From an uncultured Mycoplasmatota bacterium (lineage in GTDB: Bacteria > Bacillota_I > Bacilli_A > RF39 > UBA660): 57,318 bases of DNA. The notes beneath the pieces are model-generated. The model was given only the letters and a program-made list of their open reading frames with translations. It was not told the origin of the DNA and did not search any database. A program made the position numbers and the translations under genes. The first letter of the stretch is position 1. Each line of letters opens with the position of its first letter. The DNA is taken from the NCBI GenBank assembly GCA_900551455.1, contig URVV01000008.1:1-57318 (forward strand), given 5' to 3'. Shown here piece after piece: positions 1 to 10,343 of this stretch.

Positions 1-1181
<1,181 letters not shown>

Positions 1182-1312
1182 AAAATAAATCTCTTGAAGA
1201 GATATTAATTTCTTTTTAGTTTTTAATTCTGCTACTCAAATTGACGTTTTGCTCAGTTTTCAAAGAACATTTTCTTTCTTTTGTTATCCGGCCTTTCCGG
1301 ATGACAGTTAAT
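1182..1312 (-). other. pre-16S leader with boxA-like element and hairpins
   Basis: Transcribed leader between the rRNA promoter and the 16S 5' end. On the minus strand it holds a short hairpin near the start (TCCGG/CCGGA, 1286-1302), then TGTTCTTTGAAAACTGAGC around 1250-1270. That string closely matches the leader block of Firmicutes rRNA operons, which includes the boxA antitermination signal and one strand of the RNase III processing stem. A second small hairpin (TCTCTT/AAGAGA) lies next to the mature 5' end. No protein gene is seen. Confidence 0.7.
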
Positions 1313-1341
1313 AATATACCAGACTATTGGGTCAATGTCAA
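1313..1341 (-). promoter_or_regulatory. rRNA operon promoter (sigma-A type)
   Basis: On the minus strand a perfect TTGACA (1336-1341) and TATATT (1313-1318) are separated by 17 bases, and the -10 is preceded by TGG, an extended -10. This is the only strong promoter upstream of the 16S gene. The tRNA promoter at 30701 has the same two hexamers and spacing, so the stable-RNA promoters share one design. Confidence 0.88.
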
Positions 1342-1442
1342 CACTTTTTTTCAACTTTTTTTACTTTTTTGCTTTTTTTGTCAAAATAGGTATTTTTCTG
1401 AATAAAAGTGTCTTTTTATCTGGTATATTTAACTGCCTTTTT

Positions 1443-2333
1443 TTACTTTTTATTCTTTTTTATTATGCTATAAGCTACTATTGTACCTTCTGAGGCAGCT
1501 GTGGTTAATTGATAAACGTTTTTTTTGATAACGTCACCACAGGCATAAACATTATTAATATTTGTCATACATTCATCATCAACGATAATAAATCCTTTTT
1601 CCTTTGTGACATCAAATATGTCTGTGCTAGGTACACTCCCAATTGATATGAATAGACCAGATACTTCAATTTTATTTCCGTTATCTAATAGTACTGAAGT
1701 TAACTTGCCATTCTCTATATTATATTCAGTAATGTTAGAATTATACACACAATCAATATTTTTTTTAGATAGTACCTGATCAACTAAAGTTTTATCTCCA
1801 CGGAATGAATCATTACGGTGAATTAAAGTTACTTTGTTGCATATTTCTGACAAATATAGACTTTCTTCTAAAGCACTATTCCCGCCGCCTACTACAGCAA
1901 CATTTTTTTTCTTATATAGGGGGCCATCACATAGAGCACAGTAACTTATTCCTTTACCTGCATAGTCATCATCATTTTTAAAAAGTTTTTTACTTAATCT
2001 TCCTGTGGCAATAACTAAATATTTACAGGTTAATTTATTGTTAATGGTTGTAATTTCTTTTTCTTCTTTATTTAAATCTACTTTAATTACTTTATCAAAA
2101 AGATATTCAATGTCTAAAGCTGATACTTGTTTATATATTTCTTCGGTTAATTCTGGTCCATTTATTTTTAAATATCCTGGATAGTTTTCTATGGTGGTAA
2201 TACGATTTAATTGTCCACCTGGAGCAGATTCTTCAATTATTAGAGGATTTATACCTCCCCTTTTTAAATATATAGCAGTAGTCATACCAGCAATGCCTGA
2301 TCCAATAATGATAGCTTCATAATGTTTTTTCAT
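1443..2333 (-). CDS. trxB: thioredoxin-disulfide reductase
   Basis: FAD-dependent enzyme that uses NADPH to reduce thioredoxin in the cytoplasm. The 296-residue protein has the FAD-binding motif GSGIAG (11-16), the redox pair C132-A-L-C135 followed by DG, the NADPH-binding GGGNSALEE, a HRND..RG loop, and the C-terminal FAD motif YACGD. The usual active site is CATC; CALC is a mild variant. Its ATG overlaps the TGA of lgt by four bases, so the two are translationally coupled. The likely substrate TrxA is encoded nearby at 4417. Length is normal for bacterial low-molecular-weight TrxR. Confidence 0.95.
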   Translation of the reverse strand: MKKHYEAIIIGSGIAGMTTAIYLKRGGINPLIIEESAPGGQLNRITTIENYPGYLKINGPELTEEIYKQVSALDIEYLFDKVIKVDLNKEEKEITTINNKLTCKYLVIATGRLSKKLFKNDDDYAGKGISYCALCDGPLYKKKNVAVVGGGNSALEESLYLSEICNKVTLIHRNDSFRGDKTLVDQVLSKKNIDCVYNSNITEYNIENGKLTSVLLDNGNKIEVSGLFISIGSVPSTDIFDVTKEKGFIIVDDECMTNINNVYACGDVIKKNVYQLTTAASEGTIVAYSIIKKNKK

Positions 2334-3124
2334 ATTAATTCTCTCTTTCTTTTTTTTAATTTATATGTTTTTATATAGGTTATAATTATTCCAAAAATGC
2401 CAAAGATGATTATTATTAATGATACGAGTTGGCTAATACGTATATCTTCTAAATATAGACTATCCGTTCGTAATCCTTCGATAAATATTCTTCCTAAACC
2501 ATACCATATGCAATATATATACGTCATTAGGCCAGTCTTTCTGTTGGTAATCTTTCTTATAATAATTAGCAAAAAGAATCCTAATAAGCACCACATTGAT
2601 TCGTATAGAAAGGTTGGTTCATAATAAGCACCATTAATATACATTCCATCAATAATAAATTTCGGTAAATGGAGTTTTTCTAGATATGTTAAAGTTACAA
2701 TTTTTCCATGGGCTTCACCATTGAAGAAATTACCCCAGCGTCCTATGGACTGAGCAAGAATTAATCCCGGCATAAAAATATCAGTTGTTTTTAAGATGTT
2801 TTGTTTGTCTTTTATTGATCGATATATAATAACTGTTAGCCCTCCTAAAATGGCTCCATAGATGGCAATACCACCTTCCCAAATTTTAAGTATAGATAAT
2901 AAATCGTTTTTGTAAGCGTCAAAATTGAAGACTACATAGTATAATCTTGCACCAAGAATTCCAAAAATAATTAATGAAGTGATTAGATCACTAATATATG
3001 ACTCCATTCCAACTTTTTTACTTTCTTTTATTGATAAAGATATTCCTGTTAGTACGGCTAATAGCATTGTTATTGAATACCAGTAGATTTTAAATGGTCC
3101 AACAGTTATTAAGATTCTATTCAT
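2330..3124 (-). CDS. lgt: prolipoprotein diacylglyceryl transferase
   Basis: Integral membrane enzyme that moves diacylglycerol from phosphatidylglycerol to the lipobox cysteine of prolipoproteins, the first step of lipoprotein maturation. The 264-residue protein has about seven membrane segments, the GGIAIYGAILGG segment and the family signature GRWGNFFNGEAHG. A lipoprotein substrate is encoded in this window (21436). It sits between the yvlD-like gene and trxB with start/stop overlaps, an arrangement close to the yvlD-lgt neighbourhood of Bacillus. Confidence 0.95.
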   Translation of the reverse strand: MNRILITVGPFKIYWYSITMLLAVLTGISLSIKESKKVGMESYISDLITSLIIFGILGARLYYVVFNFDAYKNDLLSILKIWEGGIAIYGAILGGLTVIIYRSIKDKQNILKTTDIFMPGLILAQSIGRWGNFFNGEAHGKIVTLTYLEKLHLPKFIIDGMYINGAYYEPTFLYESMWCLLGFFLLIIIRKITNRKTGLMTYIYCIWYGLGRIFIEGLRTDSLYLEDIRISQLVSLIIIIFGIFGIIITYIKTYKLKKRKRELI

Positions 3125-3606
3125 TATCTTCTTTTCCCTTTAGTTAATGGTTTTAAGACTAATCCTTCCATTAAAATATTTAAAAGCGATATAAATATGG
3201 CTACTAAAAATGGAGTTATAAAACCGCTTAGATAGAAATTTTCTTTTCCTAAAATGAAACTGGTGATATAAAGTATTAAAACATTTGATAATGGATATAA
3301 TAAACCCCAGCTAATAATCGTTAGTGGCAAAGTAAGATAATTTAAGGCAGGCTTTATTGTTTGATTTAATATATATATTATGATAGCGGCTAAAAGTGCA
3401 TATAATCCATAATGTTCATTGTTTATATAAAATGAGGTAAAAATAGTTGATACAGTTATTAGAACAATAGCATATCCAATCATATATATTAGCCATTCAA
3501 TAATTGGATTATTTATTAATTTGTGATAATTTTCCTTATAATGGTTTCTTTCTACTTTCTTTACTTCGGCATTATCTTCTGATTCAATAATTATTTTTTT
3601 CTTCAT
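3124..3606 (-). CDS. yvlD: phage holin family IV membrane protein (YvlD-like)
   Basis: A 160-residue protein with a polar N-terminal 40 residues and four membrane segments. The stretch ending NQTIKPALNYLTLPLT is typical of the mycobacterial phage holin superfamily IV (Pfam Phage_holin_4_2), which includes B. subtilis YvlD. Despite the name, these chromosomal proteins are not tied to lysis; in Bacillus yvlD lies near hprK-lgt, which fits the lgt neighbour here. The start ATG follows AAAGGAGAG at good spacing. The exact role is unknown. Confidence 0.8.
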   Translation of the reverse strand: MKKKIIIESEDNAEVKKVERNHYKENYHKLINNPIIEWLIYMIGYAIVLITVSTIFTSFYINNEHYGLYALLAAIIIYILNQTIKPALNYLTLPLTIISWGLLYPLSNVLILYITSFILGKENFYLSGFITPFLVAIFISLLNILMEGLVLKPLTKGKRR

Positions 3607-3780
3607 ATGGTCTCTCCTTTTATAATTACTATGTTTTTATTATACTACAAGTATGTTTTAAAATCTACTATAAATAGTTTGTGATCGGGATATTAGTTTT
3701 CATTAATCTTGAGGATGCGTTGATATTATCAATATATCATATGAACAGTTGTTTGTCAATACACTTTTAAAATTTATTAT

Positions 3781-3817
3781 AAAAAACTCATTCCTTTGTT
3801 TAGTGGAATGAGTTTTT
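3781..3817 (-). terminator. rho-independent terminator after khpA
   Basis: Inverted repeat ACTCATTCC/GGAATGAGT flanked by A and T tracts on both sides, so it can work in either direction. It lies ten bases past the khpA stop and would end the rpsP-khpA transcript. Confidence 0.85.
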
Positions 3818-3826
3818 ATTTATTTT

Positions 3827-4075
3827 TTAATATGCATCTACATTAATTTTAACTTTTTTGTTATCTTCTAATGATGAAGATGCTTGAACTATTGTTCTGA
3901 TACTATTGATTGTTTTTCCATTTTTACCAATAACTTTTCCCATATCGCTTGATGAAATTAATACTTCAATTTGAATTGTATTTTCTTCATCGGTCTCAAA
4001 TTCTTTTACCGAAACAGAATCTGGATCAGATACTAGTTTTTTAATAATAACTTCAGTTAATTGTACTAAATTCAT
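3827..4075 (-). CDS. khpA: KH-domain RNA-binding protein
   Basis: An 82-residue single KH domain with the RNA-binding GKNG loop in VIGKNGKTINSIRT. KhpA (YlqC) binds RNA, often as a heterodimer with KhpB/Jag, and affects cell division and small-RNA regulation in Firmicutes. It is directly downstream of rpsP with a TAATG stop/start overlap, the same order as in Bacillus and Streptococcus. Confidence 0.92.
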   Translation of the reverse strand: MNLVQLTEVIIKKLVSDPDSVSVKEFETDEENTIQIEVLISSSDMGKVIGKNGKTINSIRTIVQASSSLEDNKKVKINVDAY

Positions 4076-4347
4076 TATTTACCTAATTTTGAATCATGAT
4101 ATTTTTTCATAATTCCTGCTTCGCTTAATAGATTTTTTACAGTATCTGTAGGGATTGCTCCTTTTTTTAACCAGTCTAGAGCTAATTCTTCGTTGATTTT
4201 AATTTCTGCTGGAGTTAATAATGGATTGTATGTTCCAACTAGTTCAATAAATTTACCATCTCTAGGACTTCTAGAGTCAGCTACTACTATTCTGTAAAAT
4301 GGAGCTTTCTTTGCGCCCATTCTTTTTAATCTCATTTTTACGGCCAT
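4075..4347 (-). CDS. rpsP: 30S ribosomal protein S16
   Basis: A 90-residue protein beginning MAVKMRLKRMGAKKAPFYRIVVAD-, the characteristic S16 start, followed by DSRSPRDGKFIE. S16 binds 16S rRNA early in 30S assembly. The gene has a good SD (GGAGGAATA) and its own strong promoter, and is followed by khpA. In Bacillus the series continues with rimM and trmD, which are not here. Confidence 0.97.
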   Translation of the reverse strand: MAVKMRLKRMGAKKAPFYRIVVADSRSPRDGKFIELVGTYNPLLTPAEIKINEELALDWLKKGAIPTDTVKNLLSEAGIMKKYHDSKLGK

Positions 4348-4372
4348 GATTATTCCTCCTTTTCATACCAAT

Positions 4373-4401
4373 ATGTTATCATATTAATTGAGTGCTGTCA
4401 A
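4373..4401 (-). promoter_or_regulatory. sigma-A promoter of rpsP-khpA
   Basis: Minus strand TTGACA (4396-4401), 17-base spacer, TAACAT (4373-4378), about 25 bases before the rpsP start codon. It lies between trxA and rpsP, where no terminator is visible, so some read-through from trxA is possible. Confidence 0.85.
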
Positions 4402-4416
4402 CCTTTTTTTGTTACA

Positions 4417-4707
4417 CTAATTAAGAAATTTTTCCAAGTTTTCTTTGCTGATAAATCCGATGTTTCTTTTTATTTCTTTACCAGATTCGAATAAAATAAT
4501 CGTTGGGATACTCATAACTCCATATTCACGAGCGAGGTTTTCATATTTATCTACATCTACTTTTATTACTTTGATGTTGCTTTCAACTTTTTCTAAAACG
4601 GGAGTTAACATTTTGCAAGGACCACACCAGTTAGCAAAAAAGTCTACGAGTACTCGTTCTTTGATTAAATCGTTAAAGTTTTCATTTTCTAAATGTATAA
4701 TTTCCAT
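4417..4707 (-). CDS. trxA: thioredoxin
   Basis: A 96-residue thioredoxin fold with W27-C28-G-P-C31 and the cis-proline loop SIPTII. It reduces protein disulfides in the cytoplasm and is re-reduced by TrxB (1443). It follows the cvpA gene by 15 bases and is probably cotranscribed with it. Slightly shorter than the usual 104-108 residues, with all key residues present. Confidence 0.96.
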   Translation of the reverse strand: MEIIHLENENFNDLIKERVLVDFFANWCGPCKMLTPVLEKVESNIKVIKVDVDKYENLAREYGVMSIPTIILFESGKEIKRNIGFISKENLEKFLN

Positions 4708-4722
4708 ATTTTTTTCCTTTCT

Positions 4723-5433
4723 TTAATTGTAATTATCTAAAAAGTGTTCATCTTCTACTAATACTTTATTACTATCTATTAGTTTTTTTGCTGATTTTTT
4801 AGTAATTATTTCGTGTTTTAGCATTAAATTCATTGCTTCTTCATTGACTTTTTCATTGGTTTTGTTCTCACGGTTATCAATAATTTCATATAGATCATTA
4901 TATATTTTTAGTGTTTTTTCAGTATACTTAGAGAGAAATGGAGTTTTTTCCATAATGAAGTTTGCTGTTTTTGATTCATATATTGATTTTAAATTAATAA
5001 CTGGGAGTGTTAAGATAAAGAGTGCAATGTATACCCATATGTAGTATTCAATTAAGCCAACAATAAAGCCAAGTATTTTTGATGGAATACTTAAAATTAT
5101 TGTAGCTTTTAGAATTTTTTCTATTAGGCCTGTGATACTTAGTAGTATACGGTATGCAACAGTTAATAAAGAAGCAATAATAATAAAGGCGAGCATTTCA
5201 TAGAATACAATATTTAATACTTGAATCCCTTTGAAGATTCCCCAAAAATTAAAGAATGGGAGATTTTCGTAAAAGAGAACTGATAAGTAATTTTTTAAAC
5301 TGAATGATACAATTACTACTATTACTAAGCCAATTATACTTGTTAATTCTTTAATGACACCTTCTTTAAAGCCAATTACACCTCCTAATAAGATGATTAA
5401 TAAGATAATAGCATCTACTATTGTAATATTCAT
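4723..5433 (-). CDS. CvpA family membrane protein
   Basis: A 236-residue protein with four membrane segments in the first 160 residues and a charged cytoplasmic tail. The N-terminus (VDAIILLIILLGGVIGFKEG) and following segments match the CvpA/YshB family, named for colicin V production but with poorly known general roles. In Bacillus yshB sits near rnhC and mutSB; here rnhC is the divergent neighbour at 5517, which supports the call. Operon with trxA. Confidence 0.82.
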   Translation of the reverse strand: MNITIVDAIILLIILLGGVIGFKEGVIKELTSIIGLVIVVIVSFSLKNYLSVLFYENLPFFNFWGIFKGIQVLNIVFYEMLAFIIIASLLTVAYRILLSITGLIEKILKATIILSIPSKILGFIVGLIEYYIWVYIALFILTLPVINLKSIYESKTANFIMEKTPFLSKYTEKTLKIYNDLYEIIDNRENKTNEKVNEEAMNLMLKHEIITKKSAKKLIDSNKVLVEDEHFLDNYN

Positions 5434-5516
5434 TTTATCCCTCCATATGTTAATTATATAATAAATTATGAGAAAATAAAAGAAAAATGTGTTAAAATGT
5501 TTATGAGGTGTTAATT

Positions 5517-6458
5517 ATGACAAATAAGGTAATTACAAAAGTTTTGGTTGTGAGTGATAAAACTAAAGAGATGATGGTAGATTATTTTTCTGATTTAAAG
5601 AGAGATAAGACTCCTCAGTATGCAATACTTCAAGCGGATGATGGAGATACGGTAGTGACTATTTATAATTCGGGAAAGGCTGTTTTTCAAGGAAGAGATG
5701 CTGATTTAGCGGCAGACTTTTGGATTGAGACAGAAAGAATTAATTCAGGAAAAGTAAATGTTACTAGTAGTGATGAGAAAGATGAAAAGAAAAAGGTTGA
5801 GAGAAAAATTCCTCTTAGGATTAGTTCAATAGGAAGTGATGAGGTAGGAACGGGAGATTTTTTTGGTCCTATTGTAGTTACTGCTACTTACGTTTCTAAA
5901 GATAATGTTGATTTTTTATTAGAATTAGGAGTGAAGGATTCTAAAAAAATGAGTGATAGTGAGATTAGAAAGGTAGTTCCAGAGATAATTAAAAAGGTGC
6001 CCTATCATACTTTTATTTTGACAAATAAACAGTATAATAAAGTATATGGTAATGATATGAATATGAATAAAATGAAGGCTATTTTGCATAATAAGGTATT
6101 ATCTGAATTTGTGCAAAAGGACAAATATAATTATGATTATATTGTTGTTGACCAATTTGAAAATCCTAGAAGTTACTACAATCATTTAACTGAGGCAAAG
6201 TTCAAGGTTTATGGAATTACTTTTTTGACAAAGGCAGAAGATCAGTGTTTATCAGTGGCTTGTGCTTCTTTGATTAGTAGATATATTTTTTTGGGGGAAA
6301 TGGATAAGATTAGTAAACTTATTGGAGAGACTGTTCCTAAGGGAGCTGGACCTTTGGTAGATGAATTTGGAAAGAAAATTGTTAATAAATATGGAAATGA
6401 TAAACTTGATGAAGTGGCAAAACTTAGTTTTAAAAATACTATGAGAATACTTAAATAG
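5517..6458 (+). CDS. rnhC: ribonuclease HIII
   Basis: Cleaves the RNA strand of RNA-DNA hybrids. The N-terminal ~90 residues are the TBP-like substrate-binding domain (AILQADDGDTVVTIYNSGKAVFQG), followed by the catalytic RNase H fold with GSDEVGTGDFFGP, VKDSKKM and VVDQFENP carrying the acidic residues. Length (313) is typical. I chose the ATG at 5517 because GAGGTG at 5505-5510 is its ribosome binding site; the upstream in-frame GTG lies inside that site. It is the lone plus-strand gene in this part and its 3' end overlaps the convergent membrane gene by eight bases. Confidence 0.95.
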   Translation: MTNKVITKVLVVSDKTKEMMVDYFSDLKRDKTPQYAILQADDGDTVVTIYNSGKAVFQGRDADLAADFWIETERINSGKVNVTSSDEKDEKKKVERKIPLRISSIGSDEVGTGDFFGPIVVTATYVSKDNVDFLLELGVKDSKKMSDSEIRKVVPEIIKKVPYHTFILTNKQYNKVYGNDMNMNKMKAILHNKVLSEFVQKDKYNYDYIVVDQFENPRSYYNHLTEAKFKVYGITFLTKAEDQCLSVACASLISRYIFLGEMDKISKLIGETVPKGAGPLVDEFGKKIVNKYGNDKLDEVAKLSFKNTMRILK

Positions 6459-7500
6459 TGTTCTTTTTCTTTGAGCTTGGATGATACTTAAAACTTAGGA
6501 TGAAAGTACCAATAATTAAAAGATATAGACTGGTTTTAAGATTCAAATTAAAGAGATAAATTATTGTGAGGATAATACTCCTTGTTATACAGAAAATTTT
6601 TTCACTAGAAATGATGTAACCTTCTGATAAATTGGAGTATGAATATAGATTGGTATTACTTATTAGTTCATTTAATCTAATACCTAGTCCTTCAAAAAAA
6701 GCTGTTATTAATAATAGGGTTTTGTTAGGGGTATTTATTTTTAGGAGAAGTATAATTGTAAATATAATGTTTAAATATTTGTATTGTTTGTTAATATTTA
6801 TTTTACTTGTAAAAAGATACACACAGAAGATTGAGGAAATTGTAAGTATGATGTTGAAAATACCTACATAGGTTAAATTATTTGATATTAGGTATAAATA
6901 TAACGGTTCTAAGAGAATAAATATTATTTTGAATTGATCAAAAATAAAAAAGGAAATTTTTTCTTTCGGAATGTTTTGGGGTTTTTTAATTTTTACTGAG
7001 GGTTCTTTTTTAATAAATAAAGCAGGGATGATACCAATAATAGAGATAAGTAAAAGTAATATTAGACTGGTTTTTTTAATGGCTAAATAGGTTGATAAAA
7101 GTGATGCTAGATAGGTATATATTAAAACAGTTCCAATTTCTTTTTGTTCTTTTAGAACTTTTAATCCGTAATAGTGTTTTATAGGATGATAAGTAAACAT
7201 AGATAATGATAGAAATAAAGAAATTAGGTAGATGTTTGAACTTTTATTTATAATATAAAAAGTTAATCCTGTAACAATTGATGATAGTGTTAGGATATAT
7301 TTGTAACCAAATTTATTTCCTAATCTGATACTTAGGCTACTGATAAAGGTTCCTATAAAATAGGTTATGGCATATATGGCAATAATTGATTTTATAGATA
7401 GTCCTTTTTGATAAAGAAATATTACTGAGTATATATCAACGATGTTTCTGGTAAATGTTGAGATAAAGATATATATATTATATTTTTTTGTATTTTTCAT
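6451..7500 (-). CDS. MFS-like multi-pass membrane transporter
   Basis: A 349-residue protein with about ten to eleven hydrophobic segments. The first hundred residues resemble the N-terminal half of major facilitator proteins: two helices, a short basic loop (SIRLGNKFGYKY) of the loop 2-3 type, then further helices. A charged central loop (KKEPSVKIKKPQNIPKEK) separates the two halves. Substrate unknown. The 3' end overlaps rnhC by eight bases on the opposite strand. It is short for an MFS protein, so one helix may be missing. Confidence 0.65.
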   Translation of the reverse strand: MKNTKKYNIYIFISTFTRNIVDIYSVIFLYQKGLSIKSIIAIYAITYFIGTFISSLSIRLGNKFGYKYILTLSSIVTGLTFYIINKSSNIYLISLFLSLSMFTYHPIKHYYGLKVLKEQKEIGTVLIYTYLASLLSTYLAIKKTSLILLLLISIIGIIPALFIKKEPSVKIKKPQNIPKEKISFFIFDQFKIIFILLEPLYLYLISNNLTYVGIFNIILTISSIFCVYLFTSKININKQYKYLNIIFTIILLLKINTPNKTLLLITAFFEGLGIRLNELISNTNLYSYSNLSEGYIISSEKIFCITRSIILTIIYLFNLNLKTSLYLLIIGTFILSFKYHPSSKKKNTI

Positions 7501-7599
7501 ATTAATATTATGGACAATTGTTGATAAATAATAAGTTAAATATTTGTATTTATAATTAAATAAGAGACTATTTTTTATTAATTTAAATAGTTGTTTAAT

Positions 7600-7630
7600 A
7601 AAAAAATCTCTTGAATTAAGAGATTTTTTT
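7600..7630 (-). terminator. rho-independent terminator after alaS
   Basis: AAATCTCTT/AAGAGATTT hairpin with a five-base loop and T tract, just past the alaS stop codon. A-tracts on the other side make it possibly bidirectional. Confidence 0.88.
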
Positions 7631-7633
7631 GTT

Positions 7634-10333
7634 TTATATTTTATTTAAATCTTGTTTTAATGATTGAAGATATAACTTAATGTCTTTGGCGTTAGAACCA
7701 CCACCTTGAGCAAAAAATTGATTACCTCCCCCATTACCTAGACATCTTTGACAGATATTTTTAACAATATTTCCACAATGAAGGTTAGGATTATTTATAT
7801 TTGTTTTACATACTATGTTAACATTGTCTTTATTTATATTTGCTAAAAGGGTAAAGCAGTTTTCTTGATTATTGGTAATATTATCTACTAGTTGCTTTAA
7901 AATTGGTACTTCATAGTTTTTGGTTGTGGCTATTATAACATTCATACCATTTATTGTTTCTTTTATTTTTAATAGATTGTCAATATTACTTAGAGATTTA
8001 TTAGCTAAAGATTCTTCAAGAGATTTCTCTAGTTTTTTTATTGAAATTTTTAAGTTTTCAAGTTGTTCTTTGTAATATACTACATCAGCATAACTGTCTA
8101 AGGTTTTTGATTCTAAATTAAAATCAAACTGATAAGGAATTTTTTCTTTGGTTGCTTGACGAATCAATTCTTTAGATTTAGTTAATAATTTTGCTATTTC
8201 ATCGGTATATGGTTTAATTACTTTTTTTAATTCTTTTTCAATATTATTGTTGGTAGTACCTTCTACTCTATAGGTGTTACTTCCTTTATTTTCTATTTTA
8301 AGAATTACTATTTTTTTGATATCTTTGGTATCTTTTATATGAGTTCCACCACATAATTCAATTGAATCAGCAATGCTTACTACTCTAACAATATCGTCGT
8401 ATTTATCTTCAAATAAAGCCATAGCTCCCTTTTGTTTAGCTTCTTCAAGGGACATATATTCTATTTTGGTTGGAGATGGAGTATTTACTTTAGCATTTAC
8501 TTTTTTTTCTAACTCAACAATCAATTCATCTGATAAACGTCCACGGTATGTAAAGTCAAATCTAAAGGTATGTTCATCTACTCTGCTTCCGGCTTGGTGA
8601 ACGTTATCTCCTAGCATATCTTGTAGAGCTTTTTGTAATAGATGGATTGAGGAATGATTTTTTTCGGTTGATTGTCGTGATTTTTTATTTACGTGAGTTA
8701 AAATGCTTTCTCCTTTGACAACAGTTCCTTCTAGAACTTTAACTTTTAAAAGGTGTTGTTTATTAGGACACTTTATGACGTCTAATACTTCTAATTTACA
8801 ACTGTTATTTTTTAGATATCCTTTGTCGCTTACCTGACCACCACTTTCGGCATAAAATGGGTTGTCATGGATAAAGATATAACATTCAGTATTGCATTTA
8901 TTAACAAATTTATCATTTTTAATAATGTCTTGAATAAATGTTTTTGATCCTAGTTTTTCGTAGCCAATAAAATTACTTGGAGATTTGTAATTTAAGAGTA
9001 ATTCATTTTGAATATTCATACTTTGATCTACTTTACGGCTTCTTCTGGCCTGTTCTTTTTGAATTTCCATATATTTGGCAAATCCCTCATTATCAACGAT
9101 AAAGCCTCGTTCATTAGCACACTCTTCAGTTAATTCAATTGGATAACCAAAGGTATCATATAGTTTGAAGGCATCTTGACCACTTATTACTTTATTTTTG
9201 CTAGTTTCAAATATTTCTTCAAGTCTTTTTTCTCCTTGTAATAATGTTTTTTGGAAGAGTTCTTCTTCTTTAGTAATTAGATCTTTTATCATTTGGCGAT
9301 TTTTTTCTAATTCGGGATATGTTTCTTTGTAATTGTCTACGACGATATCTACTAGATTAGCCATAAAAGTATGAGAAATATTAAGTTTTCTTCCCATACG
9401 ACTGGCTCTTCTTAGTAGCCTTCTTAATACATATCCACGGCCATAGTTTTCAAATGATGCTCCATCTGATAGCGCAAAAGTTAATGTTCTTACGTGATCG
9501 GCAATAACTTTGAATTCCATTTGACCTAAATATTTGATTAAAGCTTCTTTTTCTATGCCTTTCATTATTGGCATAAATAGATCTGTTTCATAATTAGTTT
9601 CTGTATTTTGAAGGATGCAGGCCATTCTTTCAACGCCCATTCCGGTATCAATGTTTTTTTTAGGTAATTCTTTATATTTATCTCTTGGGATGCCTTCTTT
9701 GGCATTATATTGGCTAAATACGTTGTTCCATATTTCAATATAGCGATCATTTTCTAATTCTTTTTCTAATAGTTTTATTCCTAGTTTTTCTTTATCATAT
9801 TTTGGTCCTCTGTCGTAAAAGATTTCAGAGTCTGGACCGCATGGCCCTTCGCCTATTTCCCAGAAGTTACCTCTTAGCTTAATAATGTGATCTTTTGGCA
9901 TACCTAATTCAACCCACTTGTTATATGCTTCTGTATCACTTGGATAAATGGTAACATATAATTTATCTTTATCTAGGCCAAAATATTTTGGACTTGTTAA
10001 TAGTTCCATAGCCCAAGTTAGAGCTTCGTCTTTGAAGTAATCACCAATAGAAAAATTTCCTAACATTTGGAAAAATGTGTGGTGTCTGGCAGTTTTGCCA
10101 ACTGATTCAATATCACCAGTTCTGATACATTTTTGACAACTGGTTAGTCTTTTGTTTTGGGGAACAACAGTTCCATCAAAATATTTTTTTAGAGGGGTTA
10201 CGCCAGCATTAATCCATAATACGGTGGGATCATCATGGGGAATTAAACTGGCTGATTCTATTTCTGTATGACCTTTTGATTTAAAAAAGTCAATATATGT
10301 ACGAATGATTTCATTTCCTGTTAATTTTTTCAT
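7634..10333 (-). CDS. alaS: alanine-tRNA ligase
   Basis: Charges tRNA-Ala and edits mischarged Ser/Gly. The 899 residues cover the class II catalytic core (GHTEIESASLIPHDDPTVLW at the start, ARHHTFFQMLGNFSIGDYF motif), the tRNA-recognition domain, the editing domain with HSSIHLLQKAL, HQAGSRV and CGGTH zinc/catalytic residues, and the C-terminal DHHA1 region with GNGGGNQFFAQGGG. SD AAGGAG is present. The gene follows a small P-loop kinase by ten bases, and the pair lies behind a T-box riboswitch. The matching tRNA-Ala(UGC) gene is at 26731. Confidence 0.97.
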   Translation of the reverse strand: MKKLTGNEIIRTYIDFFKSKGHTEIESASLIPHDDPTVLWINAGVTPLKKYFDGTVVPQNKRLTSCQKCIRTGDIESVGKTARHHTFFQMLGNFSIGDYFKDEALTWAMELLTSPKYFGLDKDKLYVTIYPSDTEAYNKWVELGMPKDHIIKLRGNFWEIGEGPCGPDSEIFYDRGPKYDKEKLGIKLLEKELENDRYIEIWNNVFSQYNAKEGIPRDKYKELPKKNIDTGMGVERMACILQNTETNYETDLFMPIMKGIEKEALIKYLGQMEFKVIADHVRTLTFALSDGASFENYGRGYVLRRLLRRASRMGRKLNISHTFMANLVDIVVDNYKETYPELEKNRQMIKDLITKEEELFQKTLLQGEKRLEEIFETSKNKVISGQDAFKLYDTFGYPIELTEECANERGFIVDNEGFAKYMEIQKEQARRSRKVDQSMNIQNELLLNYKSPSNFIGYEKLGSKTFIQDIIKNDKFVNKCNTECYIFIHDNPFYAESGGQVSDKGYLKNNSCKLEVLDVIKCPNKQHLLKVKVLEGTVVKGESILTHVNKKSRQSTEKNHSSIHLLQKALQDMLGDNVHQAGSRVDEHTFRFDFTYRGRLSDELIVELEKKVNAKVNTPSPTKIEYMSLEEAKQKGAMALFEDKYDDIVRVVSIADSIELCGGTHIKDTKDIKKIVILKIENKGSNTYRVEGTTNNNIEKELKKVIKPYTDEIAKLLTKSKELIRQATKEKIPYQFDFNLESKTLDSYADVVYYKEQLENLKISIKKLEKSLEESLANKSLSNIDNLLKIKETINGMNVIIATTKNYEVPILKQLVDNITNNQENCFTLLANINKDNVNIVCKTNINNPNLHCGNIVKNICQRCLGNGGGNQFFAQGGGSNAKDIKLYLQSLKQDLNKI

Positions 10334-10343
10334 TTTTATCTCC